DNA of 64,000 nucleotides, taken from positions 39,144 to 103,143 of IMG/VR virus record IMGVR_UViG_3300009151_000041; one strand, 5' to 3'. This DNA is from a virus. The notes under the pieces are model-generated. The model was not told the DNA's origin. It did not search any database and saw nothing but the letters and a program-made list of their open reading frames with translations. Of the stretch, positions 14,845-22,232 are shown piece by piece. A program made the translations under genes and the position numbers. The stretch's first letter is position 1, and each line of letters opens with the position of its first letter.

Positions 14845-15653
14845 CAATTGTATGTATTGACAAATTCCTGCGTTTGTAAATTTTGATCCAGCACATGGTT
14901 GTACATGATATTTTTCACTGTGTTTAGGCGTTCGGCTTTGTTGCGACTGCCCAAGACCACAATCACATACTGTTGGGCATTTTGTTCTGCAACCAGGCCC
15001 ACGCACCAACCTGCACTAGAAGTTAGTCCAGTTTTGCTTACTACAATGTTGTCAAATGTAAACAGGATCGTGCCCGAAGTATGGGCCAAACGAATGGTTC
15101 GGATCTGTTTTTTGTAGCGAGTTTCAAATGCCACTTGTTTTTTGGTGCTGGTATCGCGAATGAACCAATAGTTTGCAGCCACAGTCATCATCACAGCTAC
15201 ATCATGCACCGTGGAGGTATTGCCTGCACCCAAGCCACTTGCATCTTCAAACCGTGTGTGCTTGAGATCCCAGTTTTCAGCATGCCTATTCATTTCTTTA
15301 ATAAAAGCCGTTCTGCCACCAGGGTAGTCTTCTGCTAAGGTTTCGGCTGCACCATTGTCAGATTTTACCAACATGGCTTCTAACAGTTGTTCTCTAGTGT
15401 ATTGTTGCCTAGGCAAAAAACTGCCCACCCGCCGGGTCAGCGTAAGTCGTCTGCTGAGATCCTTGTCATAGTCCAAGGCAACCATAGCAGTCATGATCTT
15501 AGTTATTGAAGCAATAGCCCGCACACGGTCCGCATTACGACTCAGTTCAACCTTGTGAGTGGTAGAGTTCAGTAGTAATACTGAGTCTGAATTTGGTGCA
15601 GGCCTGGCATGAGCCAAGTTTACTGCCAGCAACACAAACAAAATCCATTTCAT
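14844..15653 (-). CDS. D-alanyl-D-alanine carboxypeptidase, peptidase S11 (low-molecular-weight PBP)
   Basis: 269 residues with a signal peptide (1-16, ending AHA). All three penicillin-binding motifs are present: S49-I-T-K52 (SxxK), S98-D-N100 (SxN) and K207-T-G209 (KTG). The enzyme would trim the terminal D-Ala of pentapeptides in the periplasm, lowering cross-linking. It lacks the C-terminal beta domain and amphipathic anchor of PBP5/6, as in PBP7-type enzymes. It sits between two LKW-family genes. A periplasmic wall-editing enzyme in a phage is unusual; it could aid lysis, block superinfection or modify wall strength. Confidence 0.9.
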   Translation of the reverse strand: MKWILFVLLAVNLAHARPAPNSDSVLLLNSTTHKVELSRNADRVRAIASITKIMTAMVALDYDKDLSRRLTLTRRVGSFLPRQQYTREQLLEAMLVKSDNGAAETLAEDYPGGRTAFIKEMNRHAENWDLKHTRFEDASGLGAGNTSTVHDVAVMMTVAANYWFIRDTSTKKQVAFETRYKKQIRTIRLAHTSGTILFTFDNIVVSKTGLTSSAGWCVGLVAEQNAQQYVIVVLGSRNKAERLNTVKNIMYNHVLDQNLQTQEFVNTYN

Positions 15654-15660
15654 AGTCTAC

Positions 15661-15858
15661 TTATCTCCACTTCAATGAAAATGCTGTGGCATCTTTTTCG
15701 TGTTCGAACATGAAAAACGTATTGCCAAATATCGCCCTAACATGCCAGATATAGTAAGGCTCATTCAACCAGCCACCTGGACCAATGTTCTCTTCACACC
15801 ACCGCACCATTTCATTTTGTAAATGATGACTGTGCTGGTCAAACACAAATTCAATCAT
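15661..15858 (-). CDS. LKW-family small protein, ends AFSLKWR
   Basis: 65 residues from ATG 15858, embedded in the upstream stop (TGGTCATGA), so the conserved KWS-stop sequence also supplies this start. Ends MFEHEKDATAFSLKWR, matching the terminal motif of its neighbours; upstream Trp-rich region MVRWCEENIGPGG. Unknown function. Confidence 0.6.
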   Translation of the reverse strand: MIEFVFDQHSHHLQNEMVRWCEENIGPGGWLNEPYYIWHVRAIFGNTFFMFEHEKDATAFSLKWR

Positions 15859-16196
15859 GACCACTTCAACATGAACCAGGTCAGGTCCTTTTCATCTCTA
15901 AACCAAAATTTAGCATTGTTGGCATACCAGCGTCCATTGGGATTGGTCTTCCAAGGTGAAGATAGTTCTCCAAATGCATGATTGCACCACAACATCATGT
16001 CGTCCCACATTCGGCGACTGTCTTGCCATTCAAGATTGCGTGGTTCCACTGTGTGATATCGAGTGCCAAACACTGTGCCGGTATCACGCACCAATTGTAC
16101 ATCTTTGTAGTAGCCCATACTTTTCAATACACTGCGGTCAATCTCGGCGGCAAGTTGTTTGGCGGCTGTGTCAATAATATCTTGTTCTATGTTCAT
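15855..16196 (-). CDS. LKW-family small protein, ends WFMLKWS
   Basis: 113 residues, start coupled as TGGTCATGA to the upstream member. The N-terminal half is helical; MWDDMMLWCNHAFGE and KFWFRDEKDLTWFMLKWS form the family core (W/C helix, then beta hairpin). Best-conserved member of the tandem series. Confidence 0.62.
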   Translation of the reverse strand: MNIEQDIIDTAAKQLAAEIDRSVLKSMGYYKDVQLVRDTGTVFGTRYHTVEPRNLEWQDSRRMWDDMMLWCNHAFGELSSPWKTNPNGRWYANNAKFWFRDEKDLTWFMLKWS

Positions 16197-16405
16197 GACC
16201 ACTTGAGTTGATAAAATGTTGCTAGTGCCGGATCTCGAAAACTAAACACTGTATGGTTTGGGCGTTCTTGAGTGAACCCATCCCACTGTGGAGGATGGTA
16301 TGCCCATTCAAAATCTTCATTCACGACCAAGCCATCGCGAATCAGTTGGTCTTTCAATTGAAAGATCTCAATGAGTGCTATGTCTGTAATGACAACTCTA
16401 TGCAT
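16193..16405 (-). CDS. LKW-family small protein, ends FYQLKWS
   Basis: 70 residues from ATG 16405, overlapping the upstream gene by 28 nt. Ends VFSFRDPALATFYQLKWS, and its TGA is the ATGA start of the next member. The N-terminus is an amphipathic helix. Confidence 0.6.
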   Translation of the reverse strand: MHRVVITDIALIEIFQLKDQLIRDGLVVNEDFEWAYHPPQWDGFTQERPNHTVFSFRDPALATFYQLKWS

Positions 16406-16719
16406 CGGGCCTGTCCATTTCTCAACACAAATAACAGTCTATCCTGTGGATCACGAAACCACCATACCATTTCATTTATGTTGATTTGAGTGATGTAGCG
16501 ATCGCCCGGCAGGCCAAATGTTTCTATGCCCCAGACAGACACTTCATCCCACTTGGTTATGGTGTCGTACGGTCTGCCCCAGGCCAACCAGGCACCGTGT
16601 GGAAATTCACGGTCGTGCAAGCCAGTCAACTCGTATGATACTGTCGCACTTGACCCAATCTCGTTCGTAGTACAGTCGATTGTCTTGGATGCCAAAGTGG
16701 TTGCAGAAACTTTGTCCAT
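16378..16719 (-). CDS. LKW-family member with extended C-terminus
   Basis: Up to 113 residues. The core NEMVWWFRDPQDRLLFVLRN resembles the family hairpin but the Trp of LKW is lost and a tail of about 12 residues follows. The start is uncertain: ATG 16719 would give a long overlap with the previous gene, whereas TTG codons at 16629 or 16620 would give short coupled overlaps and better align with its paralogues. Confidence 0.5.
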   Translation of the reverse strand: MDKVSATTLASKTIDCTTNEIGSSATVSYELTGLHDREFPHGAWLAWGRPYDTITKWDEVSVWGIETFGLPGDRYITQININEMVWWFRDPQDRLLFVLRNGQARCIELSLQT

Positions 16720-16861
16720 ATCTCATGTTCATCAATGCGTCCCAAGTGTATTCGCGCTTCCACAGTTCATAGTCTTCTATGCTGACACTATTGTCTTCAA
16801 CCAGTTCTTGATAGTCTTCAGTCATGTCACTGACCATATTTGCAAACACAGTTTCGCCCAT
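16607..16861 (-). CDS. Conserved hypothetical phage protein
   Basis: 84 residues from ATG 16861 (AAAGGTG upstream). MGETVFANMVSDMTEDYQEL opens an acidic helical domain; YTWDALMNMRYGQSFCNHFG is a conserved-looking core. Familiar from other phages as hypothetical. Coupled within the minus-strand run. Confidence 0.6.
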   Translation of the reverse strand: MGETVFANMVSDMTEDYQELVEDNSVSIEDYELWKREYTWDALMNMRYGQSFCNHFGIQDNRLYYERDWVKCDSIIRVDWLARP

Positions 16862-16883
16862 AAACACCTTTAGAGTTAAAAAA

Positions 16884-17606
16884 TCAATCCCAGAGGGCCT
16901 GGTAGTATTTGCCAAACAAGCGGAAGCCATTGTCAATCCGCGTTTGCACTACCTTCATTCCTTCATAATCGCATTTGTAGGTGTCGTTGGGACCACGCCG
17001 CATTTCGGTGTACTTGTGATCGCCCTTGGCGACTTCGTTACCGTCTTTGTCCACAGGCACCCACAGTATGTCGTGTTCACCTTCACGGAAAGCATCTTCC
17101 CAAGAGTCATCAACCTTGCACTCAAACGCAAAGATCATTTCACTCATGGCCCAGTCCCAACGCTTGAAGTGGTTTTCATCTGTGTCCCACTCGTTCTTCT
17201 TGGGAGGTGCCGCAGTGCTTTTGAGTTCGTCAGGCACATCCTCATCGTCTACAAACGGGCTACCGTGTTTCTTTTCTTTGAGTTGTTTCAGCATGGGCAG
17301 AATGATAGGACTCAAGGTATGGTCCATGCTCCAGGTGTCATAGTGATCAATCTTTACATAGTTGATGGCTGGATGCACACGGTCCAGTACCCATTCAATG
17401 GCACGACTGATGGGTGCAAGTCGATCACTCCAACGTTCTGTCCACTCTGGACGTTCCACATATTTGTGTTCACGCTCTTCGGCCAGTGAACGAATCACAG
17501 TGTTGTCTCGGGCGCATTTGGACCAGTCAGTCCACCAGAACATGTAGTCCAACATGGTGTAAGGTGAGATCCAGTGATCTCGATAACCGCTAATGTATAC
17601 TTTCAT
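16884..17606 (-). CDS. Conserved phage protein, 240 aa
   Basis: AGGAG lies 8 nt before ATG 17606. The N-terminus MKVYISGYRDHWISPYTMLD and the block VKIDHYDTWSMDHTLSPIIL, followed by DEDVPDELKSTAA, are strongly reminiscent of a family spread among tailed phages. HFKRWDWAMSEMIFAFECKV and the C-terminal FRLFGKYYQALWD complete it. It has many Trp, His and Asp residues, suggesting a folded enzyme or virion component, but no known catalytic pattern is seen. Confidence 0.68.
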   Translation of the reverse strand: MKVYISGYRDHWISPYTMLDYMFWWTDWSKCARDNTVIRSLAEEREHKYVERPEWTERWSDRLAPISRAIEWVLDRVHPAINYVKIDHYDTWSMDHTLSPIILPMLKQLKEKKHGSPFVDDEDVPDELKSTAAPPKKNEWDTDENHFKRWDWAMSEMIFAFECKVDDSWEDAFREGEHDILWVPVDKDGNEVAKGDHKYTEMRRGPNDTYKCDYEGMKVVQTRIDNGFRLFGKYYQALWD

Positions 17607-17839
17607 TCTTGTTCTCCTAACATTCTATCCATTCTTTCTTTTAGTTTAGGACTCAATCTACCTACACTGATCAATGTACTGTGTGCTGTGCCAGGATTGA
17701 ATCCATACTTGATGCTGTGTATCAATTCTAAGTGTGCCGCACTGGCCAAGCCCAATGCTTCATCACGCTCACGCTCTGCAGACTCTACTCGTAGTTTAGC
17801 CCAATCTTCGGCAGCTTTAATTTGTTGTTCAGGAGTCAT
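17603..17839 (-). CDS. Small helical hypothetical protein
   Basis: 78 residues. Its stop overlaps the ATG of the 240-aa gene. Charged coiled-coil-like N-terminal half (AAEDWAKLRVESAERERDEA), then a short basic C-terminus. No family recognised. Confidence 0.55.
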   Translation of the reverse strand: MTPEQQIKAAEDWAKLRVESAERERDEALGLASAAHLELIHSIKYGFNPGTAHSTLISVGRLSPKLKERMDRMLGEQE

Positions 17840-17845
17840 TTACTT

Positions 17846-18052
17846 TTACCAACTTCCATCATCTACCCAAAAACGCACAGTCAAACATAACCAACTTGCA
17901 CGCCAGGTGCGTTCGTTGGGACTGGGCCAGCCATCATTGTACTCACGGCAAGCCCGCGGCACCAAGCTCCAATGCAGTGGGTTCAGTGAGAAAACCACCG
18001 AAGCACCACTGTATCGAATCCACTTTAGATATCTACTGTGATCAGTTGCCAT
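17846..18052 (-). CDS. Small Trp-rich hypothetical protein
   Basis: 68 residues, overlapping the end of the phosphoesterase gene by 28 nt. Eight Trp; RYLKWIRYSGASVVFSLNPL and LTVRFWVDDGSW give a beta-rich profile. The composition recalls the LKW genes downstream. Unknown role. Confidence 0.52.
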   Translation of the reverse strand: MATDHSRYLKWIRYSGASVVFSLNPLHWSLVPRACREYNDGWPSPNERTWRASWLCLTVRFWVDDGSW

Positions 18053-18846
18053 CTGTCTGCTGACTCCTCATAGTTGATATAGCCTCTTGGGTTGCACACC
18101 ACCCGGGTGCTGCCAATCATGTAGTCAAAGTCATGATGTGTGTGCCCGTGTGTCCACAGTCGAATCTGCGGATGGTCAATAATATAGTCATCAAGACTGC
18201 TGGAGTAGCCGCCGTTCATGATAGTGTCATCTGCATAACGCGGATGTGTAGATAATCTGCTGGGCGAATGATGCCCCACAATCACAAACTTTTGATCAAA
18301 CTTGCCTTGGATGATTTCTTGTATATAACCCACAAATCTGCGATGTTCTTCAACTGCATCTTCGGGCAAAAATCTAACATTAGTACCCAATGTGGTGTTG
18401 CGCACACATCGGAAGTCATTCATCATGCTCTTCATGTGATACAGTGTGATGGGATCTTCGTTGTTCATGTCTGTCCACAAGGTGCCACCAATGAATGTGA
18501 CATCATCAATCTGTTTGATTTCATTGTCCAATAGGTAAACATTGCTCAAAAAATTAGATTCCAACATGCTCTTGATAATATTGTAAGTGGTAGCAAAGTC
18601 TCCATGATAGTGTTCATGGTTGCCCAAGATATAAATCACATGCGGAAATTGAAACGAACAGCGTTTGAAAAAATCCACAATTCTATTGCTTCTAGCACTT
18701 TCCAAAATACCGTGCGGGTCTGGACGGCCAATATCAGCCGCAACACAAATGTCACCTGAAAGGATTAACACATCAGCATGGTCGCTGTTGTCAAAATACA
18801 AGTCTCCAAATTCAAGATGCAGATCCGATGCTACGGCTATTTTCAT
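18025..18846 (-). CDS. Calcineurin-type metallophosphoesterase
   Basis: 273 residues with the complete two-metal set: SDLHLE (7-12), GDIC (31-34), GNHEHY (75-80), GHHSP in the C-terminal half and HGHTH near residue 235. It likely hydrolyses a phosphomono- or diester in the cytoplasm. No signal peptide. Sequence does not resolve substrate (Ser/Thr phosphatase, cyclic nucleotide, or nucleic-acid end). Two further phosphoesterases occur at 36751 and 44043. Confidence 0.85.
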   Translation of the reverse strand: MKIAVASDLHLEFGDLYFDNSDHADVLILSGDICVAADIGRPDPHGILESARSNRIVDFFKRCSFQFPHVIYILGNHEHYHGDFATTYNIIKSMLESNFLSNVYLLDNEIKQIDDVTFIGGTLWTDMNNEDPITLYHMKSMMNDFRCVRNTTLGTNVRFLPEDAVEEHRRFVGYIQEIIQGKFDQKFVIVGHHSPSRLSTHPRYADDTIMNGGYSSSLDDYIIDHPQIRLWTHGHTHHDFDYMIGSTRVVCNPRGYINYEESADRWQLITVDI

Positions 18847-19219
18847 TCAGTTCTTTCAGTTGCTGTTTGAGTGTTTTTACGGCTGACTCATCACCATTGT
18901 AAATTGCGGCGCTTTTGCTAGGATACCTTTGCCGAAACCGTTCGCGTATTTCTTCTAGGTCTCGACCCTGACACACAAACACCATGGTCTGTGCATTGTA
19001 GCACAAAAACTGATCTCCGTCAACCTCTACTGTGAGTGCAATTAGCTTTTCCGCTTCAAGATCCTGGGCAATCTCGCCCAGTTCTTCTGTCAGTCGGGCT
19101 TCAATCCGGGCTTCGATTCGTCGAGCTATCCAAAACACCAACAGGTTGAATGCCATAATGACCAGGGCCGTTACTGTTGAGACTTCGCCCAACCACATTA
19201 AAAATTCAGCAATTTCCAT
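18812..19219 (-). CDS. Membrane-anchored hypothetical protein
   Basis: 135 residues. One TM helix at about 13-33, then a charged helix (RRIEARIEARLTEELGEIAQ) and a compact domain with YNAQTMVFVCQGRDLEEIRE. The latter looks like a short cytoplasmic beta-alpha domain seen in other T4-like phages. Overlaps the phosphoesterase start by 35 nt. A TAAATA element lies just before the ATG. Confidence 0.55.
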   Translation of the reverse strand: MEIAEFLMWLGEVSTVTALVIMAFNLLVFWIARRIEARIEARLTEELGEIAQDLEAEKLIALTVEVDGDQFLCYNAQTMVFVCQGRDLEEIRERFRQRYPSKSAAIYNGDESAVKTLKQQLKELNENSRSIGSAS

Positions 19220-19223
19220 AATG

Positions 19224-19231
19224 TATTTACT
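19224..19231 (-). promoter_or_regulatory. TAAATA late-type element
   Basis: AGTAAATA on the minus strand ends 4 nt before the ATG at 19219; resembles the T4 late promoter TATAAATA. No Shine-Dalgarno lies between. Confidence 0.45.
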
Positions 19232-19232
19232 T

Positions 19233-19547
19233 TCAGCCTCGCATGGATTCCAGGGTGATCATCTTGCCCAACTCACGTTCAAAGTCCATTTCATCAGGAA
19301 CCACATACAAACGGTGACTGTGGCGATCGGTCTTGTGATCATATTGACGGAATGTCACAATCTTACCGCCCATGGCGTTGCGCACTGTGATATTGAGCCC
19401 TTGATCACTATCTACGTCTTCAGATGTTCTCAGCAGTCGAGACACTTTGCTTCCACGCACTGTGTCTGCTGGCATATTGCCATCACGGAGATCGCGATTG
19501 AAATCCCAACCCCACTTCATGATAAAATTCCAAATCAACCTAATCAT
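19233..19547 (-). CDS. Hypothetical protein, 104 aa
   Basis: ATG 19547 is fused to the stop of the cupin-like gene (ATGA). N-terminal aromatic helix (MIRLIWNFIMKWGWDFNRDL) then a beta-rich domain with LNITVRNAMGGKIVTFRQYD. No family recognised. Confidence 0.55.
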   Translation of the reverse strand: MIRLIWNFIMKWGWDFNRDLRDGNMPADTVRGSKVSRLLRTSEDVDSDQGLNITVRNAMGGKIVTFRQYDHKTDRHSHRLYVVPDEMDFERELGKMITLESMRG

Positions 19548-19999
19548 ACCCCAGCCTTTCTTGTTGCCAAATATTGTTCCCACTGCACCCATTGATTACG
19601 AACCAAGAAGCCCCAGTCTCTTTGCTTGATACCGGGCATGAACAGAGTCCAACATTCCACATCAGGATCCAGCTCTACCCTGTGATAGGTGTTGGCACTG
19701 GCCCAACGGAATGATCCTGGCTTGCACCAACGAGCAATCTCGCCGATCTTTTCGCCCCGGGAATTGAACTGTGGGCGCCATTCCCAGTAACCACCTTTCA
19801 AGATCACGGTGGCAAACGGCCACGGATGGTCATGCACGTCGTCTGGATCTGACTTTAGAAACTTGTGTACAAACACATTGAATGGGAATCGTTTCCTGTC
19901 CTTGAGAAACACATAATAGCGTTCCAAGTAAGGCTCACCATGCACACGGTCCATGATTATGCGATATCGACCCAAACGCTGGAAGAGTTTTTTAAGCAT
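19544..19999 (-). CDS. Cupin-fold phage protein from a leaderless mRNA
   Basis: 151 residues from ATG 19999, exactly 6 nt after TATAAT and without a Shine-Dalgarno. HKFLKSDPDDVHDHPWPFAT and the following YHRVEL strand fit a jelly-roll cupin with His ligands (HDH, then HR). The C-terminal MPGIKQRDWGFLVRNQWVQW resembles many phage cupin-like proteins. Enzymatic activity cannot be told; metal binding is likely. Confidence 0.65.
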   Translation of the reverse strand: MLKKLFQRLGRYRIIMDRVHGEPYLERYYVFLKDRKRFPFNVFVHKFLKSDPDDVHDHPWPFATVILKGGYWEWRPQFNSRGEKIGEIARWCKPGSFRWASANTYHRVELDPDVECWTLFMPGIKQRDWGFLVRNQWVQWEQYLATRKAGV

Positions 20000-20005
20000 A
20001 TGATG

Positions 20006-20034
20006 ATTATACAATAAATTTCAATTTCAGTCAA
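20006..20034 (-). promoter_or_regulatory. Sigma70 promoter, leaderless type
   Basis: TTGACT at 20029-20034, 17-nt spacer, TATAAT at 20006-20011, then 6 nt to the ATG of the cupin-like gene. Confidence 0.85.
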
Positions 20035-20035
20035 G

Positions 20036-20062
20036 AAAAAACCCTACTAGATGTAGGGTTTT
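20036..20062 (-). terminator. Intrinsic terminator of the regulator gene
   Basis: AAACCCTAC/GTAGGGTTT stem followed by T residues on the minus strand, directly abutting the next -35. Confidence 0.85.
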
Positions 20063-20100
20063 GTCTGTGTGATCCTTGTGAACGGATCAGCGAGTTTGGT

Positions 20101-20370
20101 TCAAACGAGGCCCATGGCCAAAGCGCGATAGCCAGCAGCCACCAACTTGCGTGAAGGCTTACCAATCACATACTCAGTGACTTGCACGCCATTGCCAGCT
20201 TTACGGCTGTTGGCATAAACTGCAAAGCCAGCTTGACGAACACGAGACACTTCAGCCGAAATGTTCTTGATGCCAAAACGCTTTTCAGCTTGGCTGGCAG
20301 AAATTGCTTCACCGTTACGCAGAGCGTTGAACAGTTTAAAAGTTTTGGTTTCAGGATTAAAACGCATCAT
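20101..20370 (-). CDS. Winged-helix-like DNA-binding protein, putative regulator
   Basis: 89 residues from the first of two adjacent ATGs (20370/20367), GAAAGG upstream. Residues 4-50 (FNPETKTFKLFNALRNGEAI then SASQAEKRFGIKNISAEVSRVRQ) have the helix-turn-helix pattern of small phage regulators in which the second helix reads SAEVSRVR; a beta wing follows (FAVYANSRKAGNGVQVTEYV). The gene is monocistronic, with a palindrome across its -35, suggesting autoregulation. DNA-binding role is likely; targets unknown. Confidence 0.65.
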   Translation of the reverse strand: MMRFNPETKTFKLFNALRNGEAISASQAEKRFGIKNISAEVSRVRQAGFAVYANSRKAGNGVQVTEYVIGKPSRKLVAAGYRALAMGLV

Positions 20371-20417
20371 AATAAAATACCTTTCTTTAATGTAGCTGTG
20401 TTGCACAGCATTCCACT

Positions 20418-20446
20418 ATTGTACGGAGTTTGTGTTAGAAACACAA
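20418..20446 (-). promoter_or_regulatory. Promoter of the regulator gene
   Basis: TTGTGT at 20441-20446, 17-nt spacer, TACAAT at 20418-20423. The -35 lies inside the palindrome 20430-20446. Confidence 0.65.
20430..20446. promoter_or_regulatory. Operator-like palindrome
   Basis: TTGTGTT-AGA-AACACAA: perfect 7-bp arms with a 3-nt centre, overlapping the -35 and spacer of the regulator promoter. Likely a repressor site, possibly for the downstream regulator itself. Confidence 0.5.
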
Positions 20447-20464
20447 TACAGTTTGGCCCAACAT

Positions 20465-20489
20465 TTGCCAAAATAAAATGTTTTGGCAA
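20465..20489. repeat. Inverted repeat between divergent genes
   Basis: TTGCCAAAA-7 nt-TTTTGGCAA, perfect 9-bp arms, between the regulator promoter and the secreted-peptide gene. It could be an operator or hairpin; no T tract follows on either strand. Confidence 0.45.
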
Positions 20490-20584
20490 TCTCTCCAAAA
20501 CACGTAAACTCATTTGAGGGCTGCCGCGTTGTATATGTGTAGCAGGAAAGTTCTTGTTACAGTTTCAAATCAAAGGAGATTACT

Positions 20585-20782
20585 ATGAAACAATTGATCG
20601 CACTCATTGCCGCTGCTTTTGCAGTTACCGCTTTTGCAGCCGAACCTGCCAAGAAAGAAGAAAAGAAAGTAGAAGCCAAGCCTGCTGTCACTGCCCCTGC
20701 TCCTGCAGCCAGTGCTCCTGCCAAGGCCGATCCCAAAAGTGCACCGACTGGCGATAAAAAAGCCGAAGCTGCTAAGAAGTAA
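20585..20782 (+). CDS. Secreted Ala/Lys/Pro-rich small protein
   Basis: 65 residues; AAAGGAG 7 nt before the ATG. Residues 1-19 are a signal peptide (MKQLIALIAAAFAVTAFAA). The mature part is low complexity, rich in Ala, Lys, Pro and Glu, very like the small periplasmic basic peptides of Burkholderiales. Probably periplasmic; possible envelope or acid-stress type role. Suggests the host clade and probably a host origin. Confidence 0.7.
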   Translation: MKQLIALIAAAFAVTAFAAEPAKKEEKKVEAKPAVTAPAPAASAPAKADPKSAPTGDKKAEAAKK

Positions 20783-20801
20783 TCCCTTAAGGTTCTCGTT
20801 A

Positions 20802-20990
20802 ATTCGACTGCAAGGGGTTGATCCAACTCTAATTGAAGTCGATGACGAGGCCCTCTGTTGTGCTTATCGTAGAGCCAAGATCGTTCATGGTCAACCCGAC
20901 CAAGATGATGAGTTGTCTGACTACGTAAGCACTCGATTACAACTGGCTCGGTACTTTGCCATCAAACGATACCAAGAAGTTTGGGGGTAA
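20802..20990 (+). CDS. Small conserved protein with unclear start
   Basis: The frame encodes VDDEALCCAYRRAKIVHGQP, DELSDYVSTRLQLARYFAIK and ends RYQEVWG, a tail I recall from small T4-like phage proteins. No ATG, GTG or TTG lies at a sensible place; ATT 20802 (AAGG 9 nt upstream) or CTG 20808 are candidates, or translation may be reinitiated after the previous stop. About 60 residues. Role unknown. Confidence 0.45.
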   Translation: MRLQGVDPTLIEVDDEALCCAYRRAKIVHGQPDQDDELSDYVSTRLQLARYFAIKRYQEVWG

Positions 20991-21007
20991 TTCCCCAAAC
21001 TTTTTTT
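20977..21007 (+). terminator. Strong intrinsic terminator
   Basis: AGTTTGGGG-6 nt-CCCCAAACT followed by seven T; the stem overlaps the last codons of the preceding small gene. Confidence 0.92.
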
Positions 21008-21012
21008 GCCTT

Positions 21013-21020
21013 CATAAATA
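21013..21020 (+). promoter_or_regulatory. TAAATA late-type element
   Basis: CATAAATA, one mismatch from the T4 late box, 29 nt before the ATG at 21050 and right after a terminator. Confidence 0.6.
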
Positions 21021-21049
21021 CCTGTGCAAGGATAATAACAGCGTACATT

Positions 21050-21481
21050 ATGTTGCATACCATAACAACCATTACCGAAGAAATTGTAAAACTGCTCAAG
21101 GACGATCCTGTTCGCCCTGAGATTCCTGTGAGTGACCGTATCAACAGCAACAGCAGAATCTACATGCTCAAAGATGGAGACAAAACGCAGGCTATTACCT
21201 GTGTGAAGTTTTTGGATGTAATTCCTGCCGCAGTAGAGGACATGGCCGGCTTGGTTGAGAGCGCCACAACTGCGGTATTTTACACCATTTGGTCGTACAC
21301 CGCTGGCTCAGGACGTGACTTGATCATAGCGGCCCAAAAGTCAATTGAGTCAGAGTTTCCGGGTATCCAAACCTATGTGACACTGAGTCCCAAGACCGAA
21401 ATGGCTCGACGCTTTCACTTGAAGAACGGTGCCAGAGAATTGCGCGAAAATCCCGATACCATCAACTACATCTACAAGTGA
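21050..21481 (+). CDS. GNAT-like conserved phage protein
   Basis: 143 residues from ATG 21050. ITEEIVKLLKDDPVRPEIPV at the N-terminus and a C-terminal SPKTEMARRFHLKNGARELR resemble the final strand-helix of GNAT acetyltransferases, where a residue like F-x-x-K-NGA packs near acetyl-CoA. The acetyl-CoA loop (Q/RxxGxG/A) is not obvious, so it may be a degenerate relative. Common in T4-like phages. Its stop overlaps the next start (GTGA). Confidence 0.6.
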   Translation: MLHTITTITEEIVKLLKDDPVRPEIPVSDRINSNSRIYMLKDGDKTQAITCVKFLDVIPAAVEDMAGLVESATTAVFYTIWSYTAGSGRDLIIAAQKSIESEFPGIQTYVTLSPKTEMARRFHLKNGARELRENPDTINYIYK

Positions 21482-22155
21482 TACCAAATCAAAGCATTCA
21501 AGTAACAGATTACTTAACTTGGGAATCTTGCGATGACCCAAGATTCACTCATCTACCAGTTGACGCGCCTACACCCAGCAGGAATCATCTACCCAAATGG
21601 GTCAAAGAGTTGAGTGGGAACATAAGAGAATATCTTCCAGATGGATTTGCACAAGATCACACCATAAGACACTGCTTGGGATTCCGTGGACTTATGGACA
21701 TTGGATATACCATGCCTTTGCCCGAAGTGGTTGGCGGTGGTGATAGTGAATTTGCCCGGGGAAGATTACATCCAGAAATGATCCACGGAACTCCCTGGGC
21801 ACAGACTTGGCCCACATGGGCACCATCAGATCATTGGGTAGATCCGGCCCACAATGCACCAGATAGCAGTCCTTATCGGTACAGGCTGAAACTATTACAT
21901 TGGGGGTGGCGTGCCAAAATGGCACCAGGATGGCGATTGCTCACGCTGCCCACGTTGTGGGATTGGAGTGAAGATTTCAATACATTTTCTGGTGCACAGT
22001 CTGCCAATTTAGAAAGCAGTGCTTGCATTTACAGCATTCCAATTGATCCTGCCTACTGTTATTACAACATAGAAACTGTGATGGCCATTCGCAGAGATAG
22101 AATGATACCCAAGGGCGCCATCACTTTTTGTGTGGTACCAATTTACCAGCCATAA
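21478..22155 (+). CDS. Conserved phage protein, 225 aa
   Basis: Start GTG 21478 coupled to the upstream stop. CLGFRGLMDIGYTMPLPEVV in the middle and MAPGWRLLTLPTLWDW near residue 150 look like a phage family of unknown role, rich in Trp and Pro. Co-transcribed from the late-type element at 21013, thus possibly structural or assembly-related. Confidence 0.62.
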   Translation: MIPNQSIQVTDYLTWESCDDPRFTHLPVDAPTPSRNHLPKWVKELSGNIREYLPDGFAQDHTIRHCLGFRGLMDIGYTMPLPEVVGGGDSEFARGRLHPEMIHGTPWAQTWPTWAPSDHWVDPAHNAPDSSPYRYRLKLLHWGWRAKMAPGWRLLTLPTLWDWSEDFNTFSGAQSANLESSACIYSIPIDPAYCYYNIETVMAIRRDRMIPKGAITFCVVPIYQP

Positions 22156-22175
22156 GTAATCATGCTCGTGTAGCA

Positions 22176-22204
22176 ATCCGGTCCTGCAAGGGGCGGGACC
22201 GGAT
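22176..22204 (+). repeat. Leader hairpin without T tract
   Basis: ATCCGGTCC-11 nt-GGACCGGAT, perfect 9-bp arms in the intergenic leader of the next gene, ending 29 nt before its ATG. May protect or process the mRNA. Confidence 0.5.
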
Positions 22205-22232
22205 AACACACATCACACACAAGGAGAATAAC

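Noticed and set aside
20712-20801. ATG 20712 as the start of the small gene ending at 20990
   Set aside because: It would place 24 codons inside the secreted-peptide gene in another frame with Pro/Lys-rich shadow sequence; a start near 20802 is more likely.
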